Source: Luminiphilus sp.
GTDB lineage: Bacteria > Pseudomonadota > Gammaproteobacteria > Pseudomonadales > Halieaceae
Assembly (NCBI GenBank): GCA_029242325.1
Contig: JAQWUD010000016.1
Location: 1-64,000 of the forward strand
DNA: 64,000 nt
Direction of reading: 5' to 3'
The position numbers and the translations under genes are program-made. Positions 27,181 to 36,164 of the stretch are shown here, piece after piece; the stretch's first letter is position 1, and the number at the start of each line of letters is the position of its first letter. The notes under the pieces are model-generated. The model made no database searches. It was not told where the DNA came from and saw only the letters and a list, made by a program, of their open reading frames with translations.

Positions 27181-27888
27181 ATGCCTGCGCACGACAACGT
27201 GGATCTCGACGAGATCGCAAAGTTTGAGAAACTGGCCTCCCGTTGGTGGGATCCCAACAGCGAATTCAAGCCACTTCACGACATTAACCCGCTCCGCGCT
27301 GAATGGATAAATGAGCGGGCGAGTGTTCATGGAAAAACGGTGTTGGATGTGGGCTGCGGCGGGGGATTATTGTGTGAAGCTTTGTCACATCGTGGCGCTC
27401 ACGTGACCGGCATCGACATGGGTGAAGCACCCCTGTCGGTCGCGCGACTGCACCAACTCGAGAGTGGCGTCGAAGTAGATTACATTCACAGCACCGCGGA
27501 ATCGCTGGCAGAGGAGTGGGCGGGAGCGTTTGATGTCGTCACGTGCCTCGAAATGCTCGAGCACGTACCGGACCCCTCGATTGTTATTCAGGCATGCGCA
27601 GACTTGTGTTGCTCAGGAGGTGACTTGTTTTTTTCCACCATCAACCGCAACCCAAAATCCTTCCTTTTTGCGATTGTGGGTGCTGAGTACGTGCTGAACC
27701 TGTTGCCCCGAGGCACGCACGAGTACGCCAAACTGATAAAGCCCTCCGAGCTTGCGCGATGGATTCGCGCCGCAGGACTGGAAATGGTAGAGACGAGCGG
27801 AATGACCTACAACCCGCTCACCAAGCGATACCGGATTACCGCGGATGACGTCTCCGTGAACTATCTGGTGAGAGCGCGCAAGCCTTGA
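27181..27888 (+). CDS. ubiG: ubiquinone O-methyltransferase
   Basis: The product has 235 residues. UbiG methylates both hydroxyl groups during ubiquinone synthesis using S-adenosylmethionine. N-terminal WWDPNSEFKPLHDINPLR and SAM-binding VLDVGCGGGLLCE are typical, as is TCLEMLEHVPDP. It follows mtaD, which handles products of SAM chemistry, and its stop overlaps the next start. Confidence 0.96.
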   Translation: MPAHDNVDLDEIAKFEKLASRWWDPNSEFKPLHDINPLRAEWINERASVHGKTVLDVGCGGGLLCEALSHRGAHVTGIDMGEAPLSVARLHQLESGVEVDYIHSTAESLAEEWAGAFDVVTCLEMLEHVPDPSIVIQACADLCCSGGDLFFSTINRNPKSFLFAIVGAEYVLNLLPRGTHEYAKLIKPSELARWIRAAGLEMVETSGMTYNPLTKRYRITADDVSVNYLVRARKP

Positions 27889-28559
27889 CAGGACCCCGCC
27901 CTCAGGCGGTGCTTTTCGATCTCGATGGCACGCTGATTGATACCGCCCCGGAGTTTATCGCTATTGCCGCGCGCTTACGCGAAGAGGCGTCGTTACCCGC
28001 AATTGACGAAGCACTCATTTGGCGCAGCGTGTCTAACGGTGCAGTCGGCATGGTACAAGCCGCGCTGCAGGTTGACAGCAGCCATCCGCACTTAGAGCAT
28101 TGGCGGGAGCGTTTTCTAACACATTATGAGGCGGGCCTGGGTGCTCTTAGCGAGCCATATCCCGGGTTGGTTGGCCTCGTCTCTCAGCTGCAGAAAAATC
28201 AGATCAAGTGGGGTGTGGTCACCAACAAACTGGCGCGCTTTGCCAACCCGCTAATGAACAAGATGCCTTTCCGCCCTGCAGCGGGCGTGATCGTCACACC
28301 CGACGACGTCGGTCAACCAAAACCGCATCCCGAAGCGCTGCTGCTCGCCTGCAAAGAACTGCAATGCTCCCCCGCAAAGACGATTTTTGTAGGCGACCAT
28401 CTCCGCGATATCGAGGCTGGCCGGGCAGCCGGCTGCCACACCATCGCCGCCGCTTACGGATATTTGGCAGAAGGAGAATGCGCCTCAACGTGGGGCGCGG
28501 ATCAGTTAGTCAATAGCAGCTCCGAACTCGCACAATCCATCGAGGCGCTTCTGATATGA
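27885..28559 (+). CDS. mupP: HAD phosphatase, MupP-like (MurNAc 6-phosphate phosphatase)
   Basis: The product has 224 residues. HAD motif I is FDLDGTLIDTAPEF near residue 12, motif II is GVVTNK, and motifs III/IV are KPHPEALL and FVGDHLRDIEAGRAAG. By sequence it could be called phosphoglycolate phosphatase, but the ubiG-mupP-yciK position is that of Pseudomonas MupP, which acts in peptidoglycan recycling. The start is TTG 27885, overlapping the ubiG stop. A biochemical distinction from Gph cannot be made here. Confidence 0.8.
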   Translation: MTGPRPQAVLFDLDGTLIDTAPEFIAIAARLREEASLPAIDEALIWRSVSNGAVGMVQAALQVDSSHPHLEHWRERFLTHYEAGLGALSEPYPGLVGLVSQLQKNQIKWGVVTNKLARFANPLMNKMPFRPAAGVIVTPDDVGQPKPHPEALLLACKELQCSPAKTIFVGDHLRDIEAGRAAGCHTIAAAYGYLAEGECASTWGADQLVNSSSELAQSIEALLI

Positions 28560-29311
28560 CGGCCGCCCCCGCAGGATGGCATCCCGACGACAACGAACTA
28601 TCTGGTAAAACCATACTGGTCACCGGAGCCAGCGATGGCATCGGCCGGGCGGTTGCAATCTCCTGTGCCAGAGTCGGGGCAGAGGTACTGGTGCTGGGGA
28701 GAAGCGAAAGCGCGTTGGAATCAGTCTATGACACCATCGTAAACGAGGGGCTGCCCACTCCGGGGCTGATACCGTTTGACTTGCGCCAAAGCTCGAGCGA
28801 GCCCTACGAGGCACTTGCGGCGGCAATGGCGGAGGCGGACGTGAAACTCGACGGACTCCTTCACAATGCCAGCGTGTTGGGTGAGCGTCGCTCGCTGGCA
28901 CAAACCTCTCCAGAGAGTTGGCAGGAGGTGATGCAGGTGAACATCACAGCGATATTTCTGCTGACCCGAGCGTTGATACCCTTGCTTGAGAGCGCATCCT
29001 CATCTTCAGTCGTGCTCACGAGTTCCGGCGTCGGGCGCCGCGGAAAAGCGTATTGGGGCGCCTACGCCGTATCCAAATTTGCGACTGAGGGTTTCATGCA
29101 AGTATTGGCAGATGAGCTGGCAACCACCAGCCGCATTAGGGTAAACAGCCTGAATCCGGGGGCGGTCAACACTAAGATGCGCCGCGCCGCCTACCCGGGA
29201 GAACCCCCGGATAACAATCCCTTGCCAGAAGCCCTCGTTAATCAATGGATTTATTTGCTCAGCACCGCCAGCGCGGGTGTCAATGGGAAAACCTTGAGCG
29301 CACAAAGTTAG
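28556..29311 (+). CDS. yciK: short-chain dehydrogenase, YciK family
   Basis: The product is a 251-residue SDR oxidoreductase. NAD(P)-binding GASDGIGRAVA is near residue 27, the catalytic Ser lies in VLTSSGVG, and Tyr/Lys lie in YAVSKFATEG. The substrate of YciK is unknown. It overlaps mupP by 4 bases (ATGA) and ends one base before the convergent rluB stop. Confidence 0.88.
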   Translation: MTAAPAGWHPDDNELSGKTILVTGASDGIGRAVAISCARVGAEVLVLGRSESALESVYDTIVNEGLPTPGLIPFDLRQSSSEPYEALAAAMAEADVKLDGLLHNASVLGERRSLAQTSPESWQEVMQVNITAIFLLTRALIPLLESASSSSVVLTSSGVGRRGKAYWGAYAVSKFATEGFMQVLADELATTSRIRVNSLNPGAVNTKMRRAAYPGEPPDNNPLPEALVNQWIYLLSTASAGVNGKTLSAQS

Positions 29312-29312
29312 C

Positions 29313-30194
29313 TCATCGACGCCTGCTGCGGTTGGCTCGCTGCTGGCCTTTCTGAGATAGCCGGTCCCGCCGCTCCCTCTCCTTTTTGCTGACCGAGGCC
29401 GCCTCCCTCGGAGGCAAGTCGGCCATCTGGTACACCACATCAACATCACGTTGCGGTAGCTCGAGCCACTGCCCTCTCTTCAGTTTGGAGGGGAGAAACA
29501 CCTCTCCGTAACGCACTCGCTTAAGTCGAGACACCGTGACACCTTGGGATTCCCACAATCGCCTCACCTCTCGGTTCCTACCCTCCAAGAGCACCACGTA
29601 AAAAAATCGATTTATGCCGTCTCCACCACCCTCTTGAATGTCAGAGAACCGAGCCGGACCATCATCAAGTTGCACTCCACTCTTGAGACGGTCTGTCATG
29701 GCCTCATCAACTTGCCCCATTACACGCACCAGATACTCCCTCTCAACCGCCGTGGACGGATGCATCAGGGCGTTTGCCAAGGCACCATCGGTGGTGAAAA
29801 GCAGGACCCCGGAAGTATTAAAATCGAGACGCCCCACCGAAATCCATCGGCCTTGCTTTAGCCTCGGTAAACTCTCAAAGACTGTCTTCCGGCCCTCAGG
29901 GTCGTTGCGCGAGCACACCTCTCTCAGGGGCTTGTGATACAACAACACGCGCACATGAGATGAACTCTCCAGAGCAACTGTCTTACCATCCAATCGAACG
30001 GTTTGGTCTACTTGAACACGGTCACCGATGCTCGCCAAAGTGCCGTCGACGGTGATCCGCCCGTCCTGAATCCAGCGCTCTACCTCGCGCCGCGAACCCA
30101 AACCGAGATTGGCAAGGGCCTTCTGCAGTTTCTCTCCGTTGTGCCCAGCCGAAGGCGCCTCTGGATCAGGTTGCGCCGATGCTCTCTTCGCCAT
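29313..30194 (-). CDS. rluB: 23S rRNA pseudouridine synthase B
   Basis: The product has 293 residues from ATG 30194; the open frame extends to 30260 but that lies in scpB. An N-terminal S4 domain (KLQKALANLGLGSRREVERWI) precedes the RsuA-type catalytic domain with GRLDFNTSGVLLFT, whose Asp is catalytic. RluB modifies U2605 of 23S rRNA (E. coli numbering). The basic C-terminal tail is rich in Arg and Lys. It ends the rnm-yciO-scpA-scpB-rluB run. Confidence 0.93.
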   Translation of the reverse strand: MAKRASAQPDPEAPSAGHNGEKLQKALANLGLGSRREVERWIQDGRITVDGTLASIGDRVQVDQTVRLDGKTVALESSSHVRVLLYHKPLREVCSRNDPEGRKTVFESLPRLKQGRWISVGRLDFNTSGVLLFTTDGALANALMHPSTAVEREYLVRVMGQVDEAMTDRLKSGVQLDDGPARFSDIQEGGGDGINRFFYVVLLEGRNREVRRLWESQGVTVSRLKRVRYGEVFLPSKLKRGQWLELPQRDVDVVYQMADLPPREAASVSKKERERRDRLSQKGQQRANRSRRR

Positions 30195-30858
30195 CACTTG
30201 TCTCTTCTGATTCGGCAGGATGCGCTGCTCCGCGATCTTCACCATCCTTCTCGGCATCACTTACCGGCGCAGCTGCGCCGGCCTCCGACACCTCTAGTGC
30301 CAGTTCACCCGAGAGATTATCCAGCTCTTTGATCTCAGCCAAAGGCGGCAACTGGTCGAGCGATTTGAAATTAAAATAGTCGAGGAACTGTTTGGTCGTG
30401 GCATACATGGCGGGTCTACCCGGAACATCGCGATGTCCGACAACGCGCACCCATTCGCGCTCGAGTAAAGTCTTGATGATATTCGTGCTCACTGCGACCC
30501 CGCGAATCTCCTCAATCTCGCCGCGCGTGATGGGCTGGCGGTAGGCGATCAGGGACAGCGTCTCCATGAGCGCACGCGAGTAGCGCGCTGGCCGCTCCTG
30601 CCACAGTCGGCCCACCCAGGCGGACAGGTTTTGGCGCACCTGAAAGCGATACCCTGAGGCGACTTGCACCAGCTCGTAGCCGCGATCTTCGCAACGCTCA
30701 CCAACGGTTTTGATAGCCGCTCGCAGCTCGTCTTTGGAGGGTCGCTCTTGCTCCTCAAACAATAGCGCCATCCGTTGAACCGATAAAGGTTCCCCAGCCG
30801 CCAGTAGCGCTCCCTCTAGGATCTGCACCAATCCCGCTTCCATGTTGACTCCACTCAC
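30166..30858 (-). CDS. scpB: segregation and condensation protein B
   Basis: The product has 230 residues. ScpB is a kleisin-associated winged-helix (KITE) protein of the SMC condensin. Two winged-helix domains occupy about residues 5-170 (ETLSLIAYRQPITRGEIEEIRG, FLDYFNFKSLDQLPPL). The C-terminal ~60 residues are acidic and low-complexity. It overlaps scpA by 4 bases. Confidence 0.94.
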   Translation of the reverse strand: MSGVNMEAGLVQILEGALLAAGEPLSVQRMALLFEEQERPSKDELRAAIKTVGERCEDRGYELVQVASGYRFQVRQNLSAWVGRLWQERPARYSRALMETLSLIAYRQPITRGEIEEIRGVAVSTNIIKTLLEREWVRVVGHRDVPGRPAMYATTKQFLDYFNFKSLDQLPPLAEIKELDNLSGELALEVSEAGAAAPVSDAEKDGEDRGAAHPAESEETSDGEESIGAT

Positions 30859-31733
30859 TCCGTTTTCGCTTTGATGTGAATCGGTCCGAAGGCCTCCGTC
30901 TGAACCAGCTCCACGAGTGATTCTTTCATGAGCTCCATCAAGGCTAAGAATGTCACGACCACTCCAAGCCGCCCTTCCTCGGGGCTAAACAAAGAGATAA
31001 ATGGCACGAATCCACCCGTCTTTAGCGTCTCGAGCACCTGCGACATACGCTCTCTCGTAGAGAGTGATTCCATCTGAATCTGATGACTGGTGTACATCTC
31101 TGCGCGTCTGAGCACTTCACCCAATGCCATCAATATCTCCCGCATATCAACATCGGGTAGTGGACGCTCCAAATGTAAATCGGGCGGCGCTGCCGAGGCT
31201 TGCCAGAGCTCTCTCTCCAGTCTGGGCAGGGCCTCCAGATCCTCGGCCGCTTTTTTGAAACGCTCGTATTCCTGTAACCGCCGAACAAGATTTGCGCGAG
31301 GATCCTCCTCCTCGCTCTCACCTTCACCGGAACGAGGTAACAACATTCTCGACTTAATCTCTGCGAGCATGGCCGCCATCAGCAGGTATTCAGCCGCCAA
31401 CTCAAATTGCATGGCATCCATTAGCTCAACATAGCGCATGTACTGCTCAGTAATTTGCGCAACATCGATATCCAGAATATCGAGGTTCTGGCGTCGAATT
31501 AGATAGAGAAGCAAGTCCAGCGGGCCCTCGAACGCCTCGAGAAACACTTCCAGCGCTTGCGGAGGGATATAGAGGTCCTTGGGCAGCTCCGTAACGGCCT
31601 CGCCTCGGACCATGGCAAAGGGCATCTCCGCCTGTTCAGGATGCGATGCCCCCCCGGTGACAGCCACCGGAACAGGGACATCCCGGGAGCTTTCCTCGGT
31701 CACCAAAGACACATTTTCTGGGGAATTGTTCAC
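30855..31733 (-). CDS. scpA: segregation and condensation protein A
   Basis: The product has 292 residues. ScpA is the kleisin that bridges SMC heads. The family core starts at FEGPLDLLLYLIRRQNLDILDIDV, preceded by a ~65-residue N-terminal extension, and continues through YLLMAAMLAEIKSRMLLPR to a winged-helix end (FLALMELMKESLVELVQ). Which SMC-type partner it uses is not shown in this window. Confidence 0.94.
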   Translation of the reverse strand: MNNSPENVSLVTEESSRDVPVPVAVTGGASHPEQAEMPFAMVRGEAVTELPKDLYIPPQALEVFLEAFEGPLDLLLYLIRRQNLDILDIDVAQITEQYMRYVELMDAMQFELAAEYLLMAAMLAEIKSRMLLPRSGEGESEEEDPRANLVRRLQEYERFKKAAEDLEALPRLERELWQASAAPPDLHLERPLPDVDMREILMALGEVLRRAEMYTSHQIQMESLSTRERMSQVLETLKTGGFVPFISLFSPEEGRLGVVVTFLALMELMKESLVELVQTEAFGPIHIKAKTE

Positions 31734-31748
31734 GCTCGGAGTATACCC

Positions 31749-32375
31749 TCAGGCCACCTCAAAGTCGCTCACGTCGCCCAAACCTCGCCGCATTATCAGG
31801 GGTTCTGACGCGGTCAGGTCCACTACCGAGGTCGGTTCCAAGCCGCAGAATCCACCATCAATCACCAGATCTACCTCATGCTCCAATTGCTCACGGATAT
31901 CATAGGGATCAGTCAGCGGAAATTCGTCTCCGGGAATCTGCAGGGTGACGCTCATTAGAGGCTCATCCAGGGCATTCAACAGGGCAAGCGATATGGCGTG
32001 GTTCGGCACCCTCAGACCGATTGTCTTTCGTTTGGGTTGCACTAGCCGGCGCGGCACGTCGCGCGTAGCTTCGAGAATAAAGGTGAAGGGGCCCGGCGTA
32101 TTGTGGCGGAGGAGCCGATACACGGGATTATCGACCCTGGCGTAGTTACCCAACTCTGACAGGTCACGACACATGAGCGTGAAATTGTGGTCATCGCTCA
32201 GTTTGCGGATTCGCCTGATACGCTCGACCGCTTTCTTTTCGCCTAGCTGGCAGCCTAGCGCGTAGGCAGAATCAGTGGGATACACCACCACACCGCCGCG
32301 TTGAATAATCGCCATTGCCTGTTGAATCAGGCGTGGTTGCGGGTTGTCGGGGTGGACAGCAAAGAACTGGCTCAC
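31749..32375 (-). CDS. yciO: YciO/Sua5/YrdC-family protein
   Basis: The product has 208 residues with the YrdC-like nucleotide and RNA-binding fold: VVYPTDSAYALGCQ, IRKLSDDHNFTLMCRD, NTPGPFTFILEAT and KRKTIGLRVP. The position beside rnm and scpA and the sequence pattern favour YciO rather than the main threonylcarbamoyl-adenylate synthase TsaC. The exact role of YciO is not settled. Confidence 0.88.
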   Translation of the reverse strand: MSQFFAVHPDNPQPRLIQQAMAIIQRGGVVVYPTDSAYALGCQLGEKKAVERIRRIRKLSDDHNFTLMCRDLSELGNYARVDNPVYRLLRHNTPGPFTFILEATRDVPRRLVQPKRKTIGLRVPNHAISLALLNALDEPLMSVTLQIPGDEFPLTDPYDIREQLEHEVDLVIDGGFCGLEPTSVVDLTASEPLIMRRGLGDVSDFEVA

Positions 32376-32457
32376 CGTCCATCAACCTCAGGTAGGGGTG
32401 CGCACTTCCCGCATAACGCCGGGGTGTCCATGACGGGTGGTTTCATCAGGGAGCGTC

Positions 32458-33279
32458 TCAACACCACGTCTCCCAAACCCCGTAGCCCCTGGGGATGCTC
32501 GCCGGATCAACCCCTAACCCCGCTCCGTAAGGCGAGTCACGATGAAAATCTGAACCGACCGACACGAGCAAATCATTCTCTTCGACCAAACGCCACAATT
32601 GTTTGACCTCCTCCGGCCGAGGCCGCCCATTAATCACTTCTATTGCCGTTCCGCCCGCCTCGTGAAAAGCGCGGCATAACGCCCGCAGGCGCGTCATGGT
32701 CATCTTGTAATGCAGCGGATGCGCCAACACAGCGACCCCCCCCGCATTCGTAATCGCGGATACCGTGTCTGCTAATGACGGCCACAGGAGTGAAATATCT
32801 CCGGGCTTTCCTCGCCCGAGGAATCGCTTGAAAGCCACCGCTTCGCTTTCGACGTGACCAGCAAGCACCATCCAGCGAGCAAAGTGCGGACGGCCTATTT
32901 GTGCGCCATTGGCCACTGCCAGAGCACCCGCCAGCGAATCAGAAATGCCCTCGCGATCCAATTTATGTGCGATACGTTCGGCCCGATCAGATCGCGCCAA
33001 ATCGAGCTGACTAAGGTGGCTTTGAATCACAGAAGACGAGACATCCAGATTGAGCCCCACCACATGAATACCCGTGCGCCCCCATTGGCAGGACAGTTCC
33101 ACACCACTGATCAATTTCAGGCCCGAATGGTCCATATTCTTCACACACTGGTATCCTGCTACGGTGTCATGATCCGTCAGTGCCAGGCATTGGAGGCTTT
33201 CCGTGATTGCACGCGCCAGCAAAGCCGGGGCACTAAGGGCGCCATCAGAGGCGGCACTATGTGTGTGGAAGTCAATCAA
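32458..33279 (-). CDS. rnm: PHP-domain phosphoesterase, Rnm/YciV type
   Basis: The product has 273 residues. PHP metal motifs are visible: DFHTHSAASDG at the N-terminus, LTDHDTVAGY, the insert GRPHFARWMV, AHPLHYKMT and GSDFHRDSPYGAG. Homologues include E. coli YciV (RNase AM) and 3',5'-nucleotide bisphosphate phosphatases. It is divergent from yciB, as in other gammaproteobacteria. Confidence 0.88.
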   Translation of the reverse strand: MIDFHTHSAASDGALSAPALLARAITESLQCLALTDHDTVAGYQCVKNMDHSGLKLISGVELSCQWGRTGIHVVGLNLDVSSSVIQSHLSQLDLARSDRAERIAHKLDREGISDSLAGALAVANGAQIGRPHFARWMVLAGHVESEAVAFKRFLGRGKPGDISLLWPSLADTVSAITNAGGVAVLAHPLHYKMTMTRLRALCRAFHEAGGTAIEVINGRPRPEEVKQLWRLVEENDLLVSVGSDFHRDSPYGAGLGVDPASIPRGYGVWETWC

Positions 33280-33403
33280 GGCAATCTCTACACTAGGCGC
33301 GGGTCAGGTAAGGCACCTGACGCGAGAATTCAGTTCAAAAACAGATTGTCTACCATTGTACGAATGATAGCGAGCACGCGCACGGGAAGGAATCAGTCAC
33401 TTC

Positions 33404-34018
33404 ATGAAGCAACTTTTCGAATTGGTCCCACTGGTGCTTTTTTTTAGCGCCTATCAAATGAATGGCGAGACCTTATCGATAGCAGATTGGACGTATTCAT
33501 TTGATGGCATTTACAGCGCGACCGCCGTGTTGATGATCAGCAGTGTAGCGGTGTGGCTCGCGGCCACTCTCATAGAAAGGAGTGTCGATAAACCCCTGAT
33601 GTGGATGACCCTTGCGGTCATTGTATTCGGCTCTGCGACGCTGATATTGCGCGACCAGCGCTTCATTCAATGGAAGCCAACAGTATTTAATTGGGCTCTG
33701 GCTGCAGCCTTCCTCTCATCTCAGTTCATTGGCAGGCGAAGTCTCTTGCAGCGCTTGCTGGGCCAGCAGCTTACCTTGCCCCAGCCGGTGTGGATTCGAC
33801 TCAACTTGCTCTACGTCGCGCACTTTAGTCTAGTCGGCGCGCTGAATCTCCTCGTGGCCTATCGTTACGAGGAAGCGTTTTGGGTGTCGTATAAACTTTA
33901 CTCCAGCATCGGTTTCACAATACTGCTGATGGCACTCACGGTGTTGTTATTGCTCCCCCATCTGAAAAGTCAAAGCCCGCACATGGACGAGAAAGATTCG
34001 GTGAAAGGCGAGTTATGA
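33404..34018 (+). CDS. yciB: inner membrane septation/IspZ-family protein
   Basis: The product has 204 residues and at least five hydrophobic segments, with family signatures MKQLFELVPLVLFF and FIGRRSLLQRLLG. YciB is an inner-membrane protein implicated in envelope maintenance and septation. The C-terminus overlaps the next gene by 4 bases. The yciI gene that often follows is not present. Confidence 0.92.
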   Translation: MKQLFELVPLVLFFSAYQMNGETLSIADWTYSFDGIYSATAVLMISSVAVWLAATLIERSVDKPLMWMTLAVIVFGSATLILRDQRFIQWKPTVFNWALAAAFLSSQFIGRRSLLQRLLGQQLTLPQPVWIRLNLLYVAHFSLVGALNLLVAYRYEEAFWVSYKLYSSIGFTILLMALTVLLLLPHLKSQSPHMDEKDSVKGEL

Positions 34019-34713
34019 CCTGTCATTGCTATCACCGGCATCTCTTGATCGCGGCGGCCTGTCTGCTACCGTGGCTTGCGGTCACTGAAAGTGTTGCTCA
34101 GGACACGCAATACATTAGCGATAAGGTCTTGGTCCCTGTGCGTAACGGAGCGGGGGATGAGCAACTGATCGTCAATCAAGGGCTGCCCTCAGGCACCGTT
34201 GTACTCGTATATGAACAATCAGACGACGGCGCGTGGACTGAGATAGAAACTCGGGCAGGCACGCGAGGCTGGATCCGATCCGCCTACTTACAGCAAGACC
34301 CCACCGCGGCACTGGTATTGAACGACATTCAAGTCGAGCTAGCGCAGGTCCGGGCCGAGCGCGACCGCCTGCTGCGTCAGACGAAGGCTAGTTCATCGGA
34401 GGCTGACGAAGCCGACAAAAGAATTGCAGAGCTCAATGCGGTATTGGCGAGTACCCGCGCCGAGTTGGTCGAGATCAAACGGGTCTCAGCGGCTTCAACA
34501 GAGCTGGACCTTATGAATCAACAGTTGTTAGCAGAGCTCGAATCAGAGCGCTCCCAGTCGGACGTGCTTCGCCTTGAAAATGTGCGGCTACGAGAGCGGA
34601 TCGCCAATAACCAGATGCTGGATGGGGCACTGGCGGTCCTTCTAGGCGTGCTGTTGGCCTTCATCGCACCGCGTCTGTGGCCATCCAAAAAACGAACAGA
34701 CGGCTGGTCCTGA
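34015..34713 (+). CDS. SH3-domain, coiled-coil membrane protein (TIGR04211/YgiM type)
   Basis: The product has 232 residues. A signal peptide (about residues 1-28, ending in ESVAQ) precedes a bacterial SH3 domain (about 30-95, VLVPVRNGAGDEQLIVNQGL and RGWIRSAYLQ). A long coiled coil covers about 100-200, and one membrane helix near the C-terminus (GALAVLLGVLLAFIAPRLW) is followed by basic residues. This is the YgiM/TIGR04211 layout, which suggests periplasmic peptide or glycan binding. The function is unproven. Confidence 0.85.
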   Translation: MTCHCYHRHLLIAAACLLPWLAVTESVAQDTQYISDKVLVPVRNGAGDEQLIVNQGLPSGTVVLVYEQSDDGAWTEIETRAGTRGWIRSAYLQQDPTAALVLNDIQVELAQVRAERDRLLRQTKASSSEADEADKRIAELNAVLASTRAELVEIKRVSAASTELDLMNQQLLAELESERSQSDVLRLENVRLRERIANNQMLDGALAVLLGVLLAFIAPRLWPSKKRTDGWS

Positions 34714-34737
34714 ATTACACCGCAGGGGAACATTGTT

Positions 34738-35361
34738 ATGGCACTTTTAGGTTTGAAAACGAATTGTCTTCACTGGCTACTCTTAACCTTCGGCCTATTG
34801 CTGCACGTGCTGCCTGTCATCGCCGCAGACGATCCGGAGGCAAATCCACGCGTGCTGATGAAGACCAGTGACGGTGACGTTACGATAGAACTGTTCGCCG
34901 ATAAATCGCCCATCACGGTGGAAAACTTCCTTCAATATGCGGACGAGGGTCACTACGATGGCACTATTTTTCACCGCGTAATCAGCAATTTCATGATTCA
35001 GGGTGGCGGCTTCACCGCGCGGCTAACAGAGAAACCAACCCGCGAGCCTATTGCCAATGAGTCAAGTAACAAGCTGCATAACACGCGAGGCACGCTGGCG
35101 ATGGCAAGGACGAGTGATCCGGACTCCGCCACCGCGCAGTTTTTTATCAATCAGCGTAGCAAGCTTCATCTCGACTGGTCGCCCGGCAAAGACGGCTACA
35201 CCGTGTTCGGTGAAGTCATTGATGGCATGCAAGTTGTTGACATCATCGCGCTGTCTGACACGGGGGCAGCGCAGGTACAAACCACTCGGGGCCCGACCAC
35301 GTTTCAGGATGTGCCGGTCAAGCCGGTCGTGATTCTCTCGATAAGTCGATTGGTGCCGTGA
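34738..35361 (+). CDS. periplasmic peptidyl-prolyl isomerase (cyclophilin)
   Basis: The product has 207 residues. A signal sequence (about 1-30, ending VIAADD) indicates export. The cyclophilin core has FHRVISNFMIQGGGF with the catalytic Arg, and AMARTSDPDSATAQFFIN. It assists proline isomerisation in exported proteins. The stop overlaps the pdxJ start as GTGA. Confidence 0.92.
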   Translation: MALLGLKTNCLHWLLLTFGLLLHVLPVIAADDPEANPRVLMKTSDGDVTIELFADKSPITVENFLQYADEGHYDGTIFHRVISNFMIQGGGFTARLTEKPTREPIANESSNKLHNTRGTLAMARTSDPDSATAQFFINQRSKLHLDWSPGKDGYTVFGEVIDGMQVVDIIALSDTGAAQVQTTRGPTTFQDVPVKPVVILSISRLVP

Positions 35362-36140
35362 CACAGCTCAGCATCAATCTGAACAAGATCGCGCTGATCC
35401 GAAACTCGAGGGAGACCCAGTATCCGGATCCCTGCGAGTTTGCCATAGCGGCGCTGCAGGCTGGGGCCCATAGCATTACCGTGCATCCGCGTCCTGACCA
35501 GCGCCACATCAGGGCTGAGGATTGCTACCGACTGAGTAAGTTGGAAAGTCGTCAGTCAGGGGTGTCAGCACACATTGAACTCAACATTGAGGGGAATCCC
35601 TTTGCTGCCCCAGAGGTATCCAACCGCGCGGGTGTTACCGATTATCCGGGATTCATGTCGTTAATCGAAACGATCCGTCCGCACCAAGTGACATTAGTTC
35701 CCGACGGCGCGGATCAACTCACATCCGACCACGGATTCGATATTGAACAAGACGGTGAACGGCTGCTGCCGATCATCGACACAATCAAGGGCTGGGGCTG
35801 TCGAGTCAGCCTATTTATGGATCCCCTTCCTGCACAAATCGAGCTGGTCAGCGCGCTGGGCGCGGATCGAATAGAGCTCTATACCGAGGCCTATGCCAGA
35901 GCGCATGAACGTGGCGAGCACACAGCGGTGCTTGCACAGTTCCAAGAGGCTGCCGCTGTGGCGGCTCAGCACGGGCTCGGTATCAACGCTGGACATGACT
36001 TGAATGTTGAGAATCTCAGCGAGTTTCTCATCCCTGAACTTTTGGAGGTTTCTATTGGGCATGCCTTCACTATTGATGCGCTACGCTACGGTATCTTCGA
36101 AGCCACTCGGCGATACCTCGAAGTGCTGGGGCCCTCCTGA
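35358..36140 (+). CDS. pdxJ: pyridoxine 5'-phosphate synthase
   Basis: The product has 260 residues. PdxJ condenses 3-amino-2-oxopropyl phosphate with deoxyxylulose phosphate. It is a TIM barrel with SINLNKIALIRNSR, GAHSITVHPRPDQRHI, VTLVPDG and LGINAGHDLNVENL. The start is GTG 35358. serC elsewhere in the window also feeds pyridoxal phosphate synthesis, but the two genes are not linked here. Confidence 0.95.
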   Translation: MTQLSINLNKIALIRNSRETQYPDPCEFAIAALQAGAHSITVHPRPDQRHIRAEDCYRLSKLESRQSGVSAHIELNIEGNPFAAPEVSNRAGVTDYPGFMSLIETIRPHQVTLVPDGADQLTSDHGFDIEQDGERLLPIIDTIKGWGCRVSLFMDPLPAQIELVSALGADRIELYTEAYARAHERGEHTAVLAQFQEAAAVAAQHGLGINAGHDLNVENLSEFLIPELLEVSIGHAFTIDALRYGIFEATRRYLEVLGPS

Positions 36141-36164
36141 TACAGCCATTATCGAGAGGATATC

